DNA of 64,000 nucleotides, taken from positions 89,093 through 153,092 of the forward strand of contig UESW01004356.1 of the NCBI GenBank assembly GCA_900491605.1, read 5' to 3'. Of this stretch, positions 19,632 through 29,751 are shown piece by piece; positions within the stretch are counted from its first letter, which is position 1, and every line of letters starts with the position of its first letter. Both the position numbers and the translations under genes were made by a program. The notes beneath the pieces are model-generated. The model was not told where the DNA came from. It made no database searches and saw only the letters and a list, made by a program, of their open reading frames with translations. The DNA comes from Calamus simplicifolius (Eukaryota > Streptophyta > Magnoliopsida > Arecales > Arecaceae).

Positions 19632-22390
19632 AATGATGAGGCTGCGAGCCCCTAGTATATGGCATGCCAAATATCCGCACAGGCAACTTGAAGCTTAGCC
19701 ATGGGAAAGAAGGAATTAAGAGAGCCAAATCCTCCTGCATCAAGCAAAGCACTCTTAGGTCCTCAGATAACATACCCTGACCTAGTGTATCTACCAACGA
19801 TGCTACCGTCAAAATTAATTTTGACATATTCCAGAGGAAAGGGCTCCCAAGAGATGAAGACCCTGACACGGTGCGCTACTGCACAATAGGGGAGTAGTCT
19901 CAGGGGCCAGATCTGTCAAAATGAGGGGCAGGGTCATGGTGAAGATACTCCGCTGCCAAGGATGTTGCTCGGGTGATGATAGAATGGATCAAAATCGTCT
20001 CGTTGGTAAAAATGAGAAGATTCCTGGTCAGCCAAATCTGATACACCAAGTAAGCGTAGACAGCACCCTATGCACTGATGAATGCCCCCTTCGAACAACC
20101 AAGGACTGTATCCCAAGATCGCCCTCATGAAGAAGCAGACAAGCGAGCTCCCATGAGATAAGGTGGATGCCGTGACTTCCATGGCTCGAAGCCCAAAGAA
20201 AATCATGGAAGCACTGCTCGATTCAGTGGAGACAGATCTTCAGGAGGACAGTAGTGGATAAGAGATATAGAGGAAGGGAAATGAGGATAGATTGCAGCAA
20301 GGTGAATCACCCCTATCATAAAGCCCAGAGACATGCTTGTTAGAAAAGCTTTTGTAGGCAACAGAAATGCATTTTAACATTTTGTAAAATAAATATGCAA
20401 CGAAAGTAGTAAGATATTGGATTTAATCTAATATTAGCCTACAATAAGATCAATATATAAAAATATATATATAAAGGTATAAAAGAAAAGGACATAGATC
20501 AAATCTATGTTAACATAAATAATATAGATCATTTCTATGTTTGTGGCCTAGTATCCTAGATCATATCTAAGTCACCAGTAACAATTGAATCTTTTACCTT
20601 TTGATGCTTAATAACTCACGCAGCAGTAGAAGGCGATGGTAGGTAGTACTTCTGCAAGCCACACAAAGGTGTATGGCCTCTATAGGTAATCCACACTGGG
20701 GCTCTGATCCTGACCAGCCTCTTCGGAGTGCTAGCTCTTCTCCTAGGCTTCGACGATGAGATTTCTTCTTTTTAACACCAAGGTGCTCTTGGAATTATCA
20801 AAAGGATGTGTAGGTTGAGGAAACATTTTTTTCAGGTTTTATAGCCAGAATCCCTTTCACCTTGAAAACTTCTCATTTTGTTAAGATAAGGAAGAACCCT
20901 TCATCTTTATTTTTAGTTAAAACCGAAAAAGAGTTAAGAAAGAAACTCTTCATCTCCTTTTTCAGTTAAAAACCGAAAAGGTTAGAAGTTAAGGAACGAG
21001 GGATAATTAGGGAGAGGTCATTAATATCCATTTTAAATTCTAACTTAAAATTTTGAATTCAAAATTTAATTTTCAAATTTAAAATTAAAATTAGTTTAAA
21101 ATTTAAATTCATAATTTAAATTTAAACGGATAAAGATGTTAACATTAGGCTTATCTAAATTTGAGTCCAAACCAAATCCTATTTGATTTGACCAAGATGT
21201 TCATAGCTCAATCAAATTGAGCTAACCAGCAATCGTATTATCAATTTAATCCTTCAATTAATTTACTAACATTTAGTTTCTCAATCATCCAGTCAAGTAG
21301 AATCCCCTATGGTGTGTGACCCCATAGGTTCGAATACTAAGCCGGTAGCACTAGAACACTTCCAATACTAATCAAAGTCGCCATCTAGCAATGACACCCG
21401 ATTTCGGATAGGCCGAAGGTTGTAGAGCAACAATTAAGAACCTCTAGCATATGGTTACCATATAATTCATCCCTTTGATCCTCAATGCTCAAGATGACTT
21501 AGGTTTTAACTGCCAACCCTTAATCAGTTGATCCATAAAGTATCTCGATCTTCATAAGTCCTGTGACTCCTCACAGGAACTATCCTGGTCAAGGTTTTGC
21601 TAAATTGAAAAATAGTGAGACATTTATTCCAAACTATTTGGAGGGGTCAATCCCATCTTGATCCACTCACTGCTTCACAAGTACTTTACTGCATCTAGAA
21701 ATCTTCTATCACTGGATTAAAAATTCAGGTAATCCGGCACCAAATATAGTAGGTTGCTTGTAAGCTACCATGGTGATCTCAGGTCGGGACACTTATATCC
21801 ATATCCCTTTGCGAACACTTCTTGGCAAAAGAATGTTCCGCAAATTTATCACGTTTAGTGAAATATCATACACCTCACCTGCATGTCATACCAATGTCAC
21901 CACACTCCTTGGTAAAGAGGACAACCAACATACAACGACCTTCACTTGATATATAATTGTCCTATAACTATATATCATTTGGTCGTGACTATTTTAAGAA
22001 CCACTCAATAAATCCTTTCTTTATTGAACAGAGTATGGTTCTAAGGACTCCATCACAAAAAAATTTATTTCAGGAAGATGCGATATGATGAACTGCCAAA
22101 TAAATATTTTATTAATTTATAATTTATATACATTTATAAATTGCACAATCATCTACATATTAGTTGATTGGCTTTAAGACATAATTCCCAACATTGCTAG
22201 CTGTCAAGATGAGCACAGATCCATCGGTCGGACTGCCATTAATAGCTAGAAGGTCCTACTCGAAGACTCGCTTGAGCCGACCCAGGTGGCTAACTAGAAG
22301 GTCCTCTCCGGGACCGATGCTGCCTTCAATTCGATCCACGCCTTTGTGTCGAGTAAGTTGGGTTATACCCCATCGCACAACGAAGCGACA
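19632..22390 (-). pseudogene. L1-type LINE ORF2 fragment, split by a solo LTR
   Basis: Reverse-strand L1 remnant inside the CACTA element. 22390-22194 includes LLAINGSPTD, matching IIINGSPTEF in the RT of the forward L1 at 31640. After the solo LTR, 20336-20080 reads the RT-connection segment (FHDFLWASSHGSHGIHLISW and GDLGIQSLVVRR). About 20050-19900 reads IWLTRNLLIFTNET and ATSLAAEYLHHD. 19870-19632 is RNase H-like (EYVKINFDGSI). The zf-RVT segment between GIQSL and IWL..RN is missing, so there is an internal deletion. It ends without a poly(A) tail at 19632. Confidence 0.75.
20338..22193 (-). mobile_element. Solo LTR, Copia-like, reverse orientation
   Basis: 1856 bp bounded by TGTTAGAAAAG (20338) and ATTCCCAACA (to 22193), so TG...CA ends. 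Flanks are ATGCT and TTGCT, a 4-of-5 match for a target duplication. On the reverse strand it begins TGTTGGGAATTATGTCTTAA, which resembles Angela-type Copia LTRs, and has a TATA box at 20837-20843. There is no primer site, gag or pol on either side, and LINE sequence resumes on both sides, so it is a solo LTR left by LTR-LTR recombination. Confidence 0.85.
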
Positions 22391-22910
22391 CCCTATTTAG
22401 CGTCAAAATTTATAGACAAAATTTTTTCGCTAATTACCGACACATAAAAACATAGCTAAATAGGGCAAAATTTATGCAAAAATGTCGATAAATAGTGACT
22501 CAATTGCGACCCATGAAATCAATAACGGAATAGCAATGAATTTTCAAAATAACAAGTCATAAATTTGACTCTAAATAGCGACGCATGAAATGCGTCGCTA
22601 AATGTTTAGCGATGCATAATTGCATCACTAAATAGCGACGCATATGCATGAGTTGCTATTTAGCGATGCAAGCATATGTGTCGCTATTTAGCGATGCATG
22701 AATATGCGTCGCTATTTAGCGACTCATAATTGCGTTGCTAGATAGTGACGCATCAAATTACATCGCTATTTAGCAACAAATTTTTTTGGAAGTCGCTAAT
22801 TGTGTCGCTATTTAGCGACTGATTTAATGCGTCGCCAAATAGCAATGAATTTGTTGCTATTTCGTCGTAGATTTCATGGATCGCAATTATGTCGTAATTC
22901 AGTCATGAGA
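22391..22910. repeat. Right subterminal repeats of the CACTA element
   Basis: Dense TAGCGACGCAT, GCGTCGCTATTTAGCGA and degenerate versions in alternating orientation. The repeats fade near 22910. No clear TTTTCTTGTAGTG end follows. Confidence 0.8.
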
Positions 22911-24575
22911 AACAATTCAAAAATGGAGTTGAACGAAGTTGCCAAAGCAAATTACATAGTTGCTCCCTGAAGTGTACAAATTAAATCTACAAGACTTGAA
23001 GTTTCTAGGAGCAGTGGTCTTTAATTGCTCCCCAAGTCAACCAAAGAGTGGCAAAAACCTTTTAAAGTTTTAGACTTCGAATCATTAAAGATGAACAGAA
23101 GCCCTTGAGTAAATCAAAGGCCCAAAGACTAGAGATTGTCCAATTGGCCCCTACGTAAGAATGACTTAAGTCTCTACGATACTTTTTAGAGAAAAAATTT
23201 AGATTGTAATAAAGTTAAAAAGAATCTAAGCCAATCAAAGTAAATCAAGCTGGTCGCTAATAGAGGATGAAAGTAGCTCAAGTAGATCACATATAAAGCT
23301 GAATAAAGAAGCTCTTAAGCCAATTAAAGCTACAAAAGCTCACATATGAGAGACCATCCAATTAGCCTTAATTATTAAGTTGATTTAAAGTTTTTGATAC
23401 TTTTAAAGTAAGTTTTTAGGTCACAAAGCAATAGAAAAAATTAAATGGGACCATCCAATGTTCATAAGCATCATTGAACTTGGTCTAAATTGATATATAT
23501 TAGATATGATCAAAACGATCATATGGCACCCAATAATGGTCATGCCCAACTATAGCACACTACCACATCGAGTTTGGTTAAACTTTAAGACCAATCAATG
23601 ACCTTGAGTATCGTTAAGCTCAATCTAAGTTGATTTGAACCCAATACAATTGAATCACCATAGTTGAGCAAAAGAATTCTAAAATAAATAGACCATAATC
23701 TAATTGTATTTCTTTTGTGACTTAAGTATGAACTTAAGTCCAATACCAAAAGTAGAGAATAAATGATGCAGTATGTCAACTTAAGAGCAATACACGATGA
23801 ACAATTAGAAGATCACACATAGCGATTGATATGATGGCAACATGTATTCCATCAAAGAAGAAAGTTTCAACCAGAAGAGTCTTTCACTAATGACATTGCT
23901 TAATTTGCAATTTGAAATCATATTAGTCATCCATCATTAAGTGGATCATATTAATAGGATGCTTCTAAGCATTTGTAAAAATATTTCTAAACTTAGAGGC
24001 GGGTTTCGAAACTTTCTAAAGCTCTGACCTAAAGGGTTACAAGGAGAATATACGAATCTCTTCAATTTATTCTCTTACTTTATTATAGGAGCCCATCTTT
24101 AGATAGATTAGGAGTGTTTTACCATTTGAGTTATCATCCCTGCCATTGGAGTGGCATTTAGAAGCTAACTTCGAATGTTAACATAATATATTTTTAACTG
24201 CATAACCTATTTGGAATCCAAAAAATTATTTTTGAAAACATGGATTGTATTCAAAAATATGAATTGTACTATGTTGATTTTTAGTATTCGATAATATGTT
24301 TGGTTGGTGTTTTCGAAAACTATTTTTGAACTTAAAAGGTCATGAGAAGAAGGAAGGAGATGAATCTGTAAGTTTTGGATGTTTAGAAAGAAAGGATAAA
24401 ATCTAAAAAATGTCTGAGATAAATCCAAAGCTGATATTTTTCATATTTATTTAGATTTTTAGGATCATTTTAAAAAAATATTTTTAAAAATAATTTATTC
24501 AAATATGTTTTTTATGCTATAAGTTAAATTTTTTATTTTTAAAAATAAAAAATTTAATTCGATTACCAAACTGCC
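22911..24575. other. Intergenic, no gene recognised
   Basis: About 1.7 kb of AT-rich sequence with only chance ORFs (64 and 73 codons). No domain, terminal repeat or tandem array was recognised. It may hold decayed repeats. Confidence 0.55.
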
Positions 24576-25560
24576 CTATTAGAGTGGGTACCAAGCTGTG
24601 TCGCCCATGGACCGGCATGGCCCGGCATGAACCGGGCCGGGCTTGGCACGGCACGATATTGTAGCCGTGCCGTGCCAGGCTCGAAAAATCCGGATCACCG
24701 GCCCGGCACGGCACACCGAGGACAGGGAGAGAGGCCAGGGAAAGAGAGGAGGAGAGGGGCCAGGGAGAGAGAGAGGAGGAGAGGCACGACACGGCTGGGG
24801 CCTGGGAAAGAGGCCAGGGAGAGAGAGAGAGGAGAGGGGCCAGGGAGAGAGAGAGAGGAGGAGGAGAGGGGCTAGGGCCAAGGTGGCCTCCTAGATGGGA
24901 GCCAAACTGGGTTTGGCTCCCGCATTGGTCCAGGCCTGGTGGCGTGCCTGCCACCTCGTTGGGCCTAGGAGGCGGCCGGCGACCCCATCGGCGCCGGGCT
25001 AGCGTCCGGTGGGGGACCGAGCATGGGAGAGAGGAGGAGAGGGCCAAGGCGGCCCTTCTCATTGGCGGGAGCCGAATCGGCTCCCGTATTGGTCCAGGCC
25101 CAGCGGCGTGCCTGTCGCCTCGCCGGGCCTAGGGGCGACCGGTGACCCCCACCGGCACCGGGCAAGCATCCGGTGATGGTTCGGTCGACCGATGGTGACC
25201 GGCCGTGCCACCGGCATAGTAATTGCGTCACGGCCCTCGTGGGAGAACGAAAGAAAAAGAGAAAGAAAGAGAGAGAGGGAGAGGAAGGCCGCGACGGCGG
25301 CCGGCTCTAGGCCGGTCGCCGATGGCCGAGCAGCCTTGGGGAGAGGCCGGTAGTGACCCTGGCTGCCGGCACGAGTGCCCCTAGTTCGTGTGAACCAGGG
25401 GAACGGAAAAATAAAACAAAAAAAAGGGATTGGGGATTGGGGTTGGGCTGGGCTTCTGGCATGGCCCTGATGAGCCATACTTGGCCCGGCACGTCACATG
25501 GGCCACATGCGGTGTCGGATCAGCTTTTTTCCTGACGGATCGTTCCTGGTACGGCTTATC
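24576..25560. repeat. GC- and CpG-rich island with direct repeats and a purine tract
   Basis: An abrupt change from AT-rich to strongly GC-rich DNA. It is bounded by GGCCCGGCACGGC-type motifs on both sides (24615-24715 and 25480-25500). 24720-24880 is a nearly pure GGGAGAGAGAGAGG purine tract. Two diverged direct copies of about 120 bp lie at 24895-25015 and 25065-25185, both starting GGGAGCC and containing GCATTGGTCCAGGCC or its variant. Overlapping frames are open in several phases on both strands, as expected from base composition, and none shows a known domain. The GGCCCGGCACGGC repeats suggest a non-autonomous DNA transposon, but no TIR with target duplication was found. Confidence 0.6.
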
Positions 25561-25989
25561 TAGAGATGCAGCCCAGTGAGCCTAGACCGTGCCATATCAG
25601 GCATGATTCAGTGTCCATCTTTAGGCCCTATATTGCTGCTCATTGATGCCCTTCTTTTTTTTATTTTTTAAGCGAATATTCTGTTGTAAAATGGTCGTAA
25701 TAAGAAAATGGCAGGTGGTTGTTGTATTTGAAATATGGCTGAAACGTGGTTACTCTGCCGTCTAGGTTGTCCCCGCGAATTGATTCCTTGGTCACGCTAG
25801 CACTTGAGCGGGAAACCGCAAACTCAGGGAAGGAAAGAGAGACGCGCCGTTTTCAGGAAAGAGAGACGCGCTCAGCTAAAAATGGCCCGCATAAGTACGA
25901 TGTGGCAGCGCATGGTTTGTTCAATCTTGTTTTCTTGGCGGCCACGCCTTCCGCAACGATAACAGCGCGTCGAAGGGTTATTAAATTGA
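25561..25989. other. Intergenic, no gene recognised
   Basis: Contains a short direct repeat, GGAAAGAGAGACGCGC (about 25830-25845 and 25857-25872). No gene. The 85-codon ORF at 25746-26003 has no recognisable domain. Confidence 0.5.
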
Positions 25990-28050
25990 TGTTTTTTATT
26001 TAATTAGGCAGTCACACTAATCGAATGTGGGGTAACCCAAGAGATCAAGAACAAAAAAAAAATTTGAAAGAAAGAAAAAAATCACATCCTTTTGAGACTA
26101 TAACCATCCGCTATGCAACGAGGTAACTGTGTTCGCTAAACATGACGGACTAAAACCGCCACCGAACCCTGTAGAAGCCTCTTGATATCATATAGAAGAG
26201 AGAATGCATCGCAGAGGTCCCATTTGTCCTGTATTCAGCTGATAACTATCGAAGAATCCCTCAATGATAATCCTCTCAGCCCATAACTATTGGTCGCTCT
26301 AGTGATTCCATCCCACGCTACTTTGAGCTCAGTACTTGAAACAGAAGGCTCATGAAAGAAGGTTCCACGGCCACTAGAATCCTTCCTTCATCATTCCGAA
26401 TGATGCTCCGCCTACCACACCTTGGACACTATCGTTATAGTTCACCTTGACAAATCCTAGAGGAAGAGACTCCTAGAATAAGAAGATTACCTTGCAGGCC
26501 GCTACTGAAGCTGCATGGGAGTCCCAGGAATCTGGGGTAGCCAGAGGTAACACCGCATTAAAACGATCATACTCTGCCGCCAAGCATCTAGCTCGCTGGA
26601 GCACCCATTGGAACGGGATGGTCTCAGCCTCGAAGGTCACCGCATTCCTGGATAGTCAAATTTGATAAGCAATAAAGGCTGCATAGCCAGCCTCTTGAGC
26701 CAAACTATGATGAAGGTACTAAAGAAAAGGACGTCGTTGCTCGCCGTCATCGGCATCCTAAGGCCAATCCTCGACAAGTCTCCAAATCCGCCTCGCCCTA
26801 GGGCAGCTCAGGATCGCATGCTCCGTGGTCTCCTCTTGACACTCTCACACAGGACAGGACCCTGGAATATCCATACCTCTCTGCCAAAGAAGGGCTCTCA
26901 TAGGGAGGCGGTCCCAGGCTGTCTTTCAAATGAATAGCTGCACTCTCAAATGAGTGGGGAGTCTTCATATCCATGCCGCATCAACGCTGGCATCATATGG
27001 TCCCCTGCACAAGTCATAGAGGGTGCTCGAGGGTGCCTTGGGACAGCAAGAAGGACCCCGGACCCTAAGGTCGTGTCCTTGGTGGAGTGGAATTGGGACG
27101 ACGCGAATACGAGAGGCTAGTGAGCACCGAATAGTCTAGAAAGCTCATGGGATTTTCAGGTCATAGCGTCCTCCATCATCAAGTCGTAAACCCAAAGGTT
27201 GTCAGCCGCATCCACACTCACAAAGGTCGGCTACCTTGCCAAGGGGATAGACGACATCCATGCATCCTGGGTGACATCGATCGTGGTCTTATCTCCAACC
27301 AAGCATCTAACATGGGCCATTGCAATAGGAGCACGAGCACAAATCTCCTTCCATATATGGGAGTGATTGCTAGATGATTGGATATGGGCATCCAGCCTCC
27401 AGACCCCATAGTGGGCTCTTATAACTATGCTCCACCGACGATTGGGCTGAAGGATATATTTCATAGCATATCTGACAATAAGTACCTCCCTCCTAATCTG
27501 GAGGGACTGAATCCCGAGACCCCCCCTTCCTGGTTGGGCAGCAGATAGTGTCCCAGGCTAACAGTTGAGTACCTTGACCATTCCCGTCTGTGTCCCCATA
27601 GGAAGTCACGGAAAATCTGTTCCAGCTCTCTTAGACATGATTTAAGTATCAACGAGTTAGCCCGTAAGTAGATCGACATAGAACTAAGGACATACCTGAT
27701 GAGAGTAACCCTGCCCATCATAGAAAGAGAGGTGGCATGCCATCCCTCTAGGCGGTCTTGGACCTGCTGAACCAAGGGCCTACAGTCCGCTCTCCGAAGC
27801 TGACCCCGTCATAGGGACACCAAGATAAGATACGGTCCCCTGTTGTTTCGGGATCCTCAGGCTGGTCAGGATCTCTACTTTAGTGCTGGGCTTCAATTTA
27901 GGGCTGAAGATGATGGATAATTTTTTTAGATTGACTAACTGGCCCGATTTGCAATATTAAGATTTTATAATCTGAACAAATCATTTGACATTTTGAATTA
28001 AGGCTGGATTAATGAGCAAACAGTCATCAGCAAACAGCCAAAGAACGGCG
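25990..28050 (-). pseudogene. 5'-truncated L1-type LINE ORF2 relic
   Basis: Reverse strand. It starts at the RT active site (LFADDCLLINPALI at about 28045-28005), then VNLKKLSIIFSPKLK, TVSYLGVPMTGS, GWHATSLSMMGRVTLIRYVL (27740-27680) and FRDFLWG, GGLGIQSLQIRREVLI (27510-27470). The zf-RVT segment (27000-26700), a linker with IYQIWLSRNAVTFE-like sequence (26650) and an RNase H domain (FVKVNYNDSVQG and GVVGGASFG, about 26450-26390) follow. The 3' end is near 25990, where the plus strand reads GATGTTTTTTATTTAATTAG, a short A-rich tail in reverse. Many stops and frameshifts. Truncation at the RT core is ordinary 5' truncation. Confidence 0.8.
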
Positions 28051-28054
28051 ATTC

Positions 28055-29728
28055 CCAGAGGTTATTCAGCTTCCCACGGAAGCGATTGATCGGGAGTCGG
28101 TGGAGTGGTCCTCCTCTGGAGTCATCGTTCGGTCGTTGTCAAGGTGGGTTCCCCCGAAAGCTCTGCTCAGGGAGTTTCGTCAGGCGGGTCTGGCTAGCCG
28201 AATTGATCCTGTCTTCCTGGCCCACTGAACGTTGATGCTGAAGTTCGAGCTTCCGGCAGCTCGAGATGCTGCCCTGTTGCAGCCTTGGATCGTGAATGGC
28301 CAACCGATTGCGGTGGAGCCATGGAGGTCGGACTTCGTCCCTGCTGAAGATGCTCTGCGGACTGCGCTACTCTGGATTCGTCTTCCTAATCTCCCCATTG
28401 AATACTGGAACAAGGAGACGCTCCGCAGCATTCTATCTGTGGCTGGGCATTTTGTGGGAGCTAATGTCTTCACGAAGGAGTGGCGCAGGGGAAGCTTCGC
28501 TCGAGCTAGTGTTAGGGTGGACTTGAGCAAGCCTCTCCGGCCAGGAGCTCAATTCCGAGCTCACGGATCCCCTTTTTGGCAATAGTTTTTGTACGAGCAT
28601 GTAGATGGGATCGGCTCAAGCTGTGGATCTCTCCACCTGTCAGGGTCATGTTCATCTTCTATGGAGTCGGCGTCTTCTGCAGCGGCCCCTCTGTTTGGGC
28701 CTTGGATGGCTGCGATCCGTCATCGGAAGCCAGCCGTTGTGACTTCTTCTCTGGGAGTTCAGGACATGGCCATGCCTGAGGTGTTGAAGGATAAGGGGAA
28801 AGGTCGGGCTGAGGTGCAGTCGGGCATGGGCACAGCTATTGCCCAGGGTGATCGGGATGGTTGGAAGAAGCCGGGGAAGGTCTCTCGCCGTCGGACTGTG
28901 CCGCCGTCTTCCCTTCTCAATGTGGCGTTTGTTCATTCTGGAATAAAGGGAGAGAAGGACCAGTGCCGGCACGCTCCTTCCGTGCCGGTTACTGTTCCTT
29001 CTGAAGCATTGGAGCCTTTATCTCCTGAAGCTTCTTCTGGGGGTTCTCAGCCTACTGCTCCCAATTCCAAAGTTCAGAAGGCCTCCAAGGGTAGAAGGTC
29101 ATCTATTTCCACTGCAATTCAGGTTGAGAAGCATTGTTCCCCTGAGACAATGTTCCATTTCAATGCCAAGATCTCTAATGCTCCAACTGTGACTCACTCT
29201 AAGTCTCAGAGTGCTGATCCTTCTGCACATTTAGGGTCTCAGCTGACTGCGGGAGGGAAAGTGGCTGAGAATCCATTTTCGCTTCTTGGATCGGATCGCT
29301 GGGTAGGTTGTTCCAAGAGTCTGGAGGATGCTAATCCAGCCTCCCTGAAACGGGCCCGGGCTATAGAGTCCAATGGGCCTAGAATGTCTCCTAAGGCTCC
29401 GAAAGGAAAGGGTCGGGTGCCTTCCCTAGGAAAAATCCCATCAGTGGTAAATGATCCTCCTCTGGCATCTGGCCCTCCTCAAGGTAAAGATGATCATGAG
29501 AGAGCTGTATCAGCTTTGAAAGATGCCTTGGCTGTTTCTCCCTCTGTCCTCCGAGAAGTCAGATCTCTTCCTAAGGATCAGTGTGGTGTTGCTCCTATGG
29601 AGTCAGTTCAGCAACCTCTCCTTGACCAGCAAGAGTGTCTATTGCCTGATCAGGGAGGCCAGGTTCAGAATCCTGATTCGGGAGTCAGTTCAGACATGGT
29701 TATGTCAGGGGCCCAGGGTGGGGCCTAA
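28055..29728 (+). pseudogene. L1 ORF1: DUF4283 plus zinc-knuckle nucleic-acid-binding protein, broken
   Basis: The N-terminal part (28079-28583) is the DUF4283 domain of plant LINE ORF1 proteins: GVIVRSLSRWVPPKALLREF, RAALLQPWIVNGQPIAVE-like and LLWIRLPNLPIEYWNKE. A stop occurs at about 28226 and another at 28583. The following frame (28589-29728, 379 codons) begins YEHVDGIGSSCGSLHLSGSC, the knuckle region, where the first Cys of the usual CSSCG is Gly. The rest is a Ser/Pro/Lys-rich tail of low complexity. Such proteins coat the LINE RNA. ORF2 starts 23 bp downstream. The two stops and the missing Cys make it a pseudogene. Confidence 0.8.
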
Positions 29729-29751
29729 GGCTGTCTTGTTTCTTTTTTGTT

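Larger units (their letters stand above)
16942..22910 (-). mobile_element. CACTA (En/Spm) transposon with nested LINE and solo LTR
   Basis: The left end is CACTATAAGAAAA (16942-16954), a one-base variant of the canonical CACTA TIR, followed by GCGTCGC-type subterminal repeats to about 17220. The same repeats reappear at 22400-22910, marking the other end, although no clean TIR is seen there. Inside, on the reverse strand, are remnants of the two usual genes: TNP2 C-terminus (19085-19630) and a second gene (17460-18980). The N-terminal part of TNP2 is absent; an L1 fragment (19632-22390) that itself contains a solo LTR lies in that place. The element appears non-autonomous and dead. Confidence 0.82.

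Noticed and set aside
1..22910. A single giant CACTA element with ends at 570 and 16942
   Set aside because: The two ends point away from each other; they belong to two separate elements.
24517..25535. Overlapping long ORFs on both strands
   Set aside because: Open frames in several phases arise from high GC and Arg/Gly/Pro/Ser bias; no recognisable domain.
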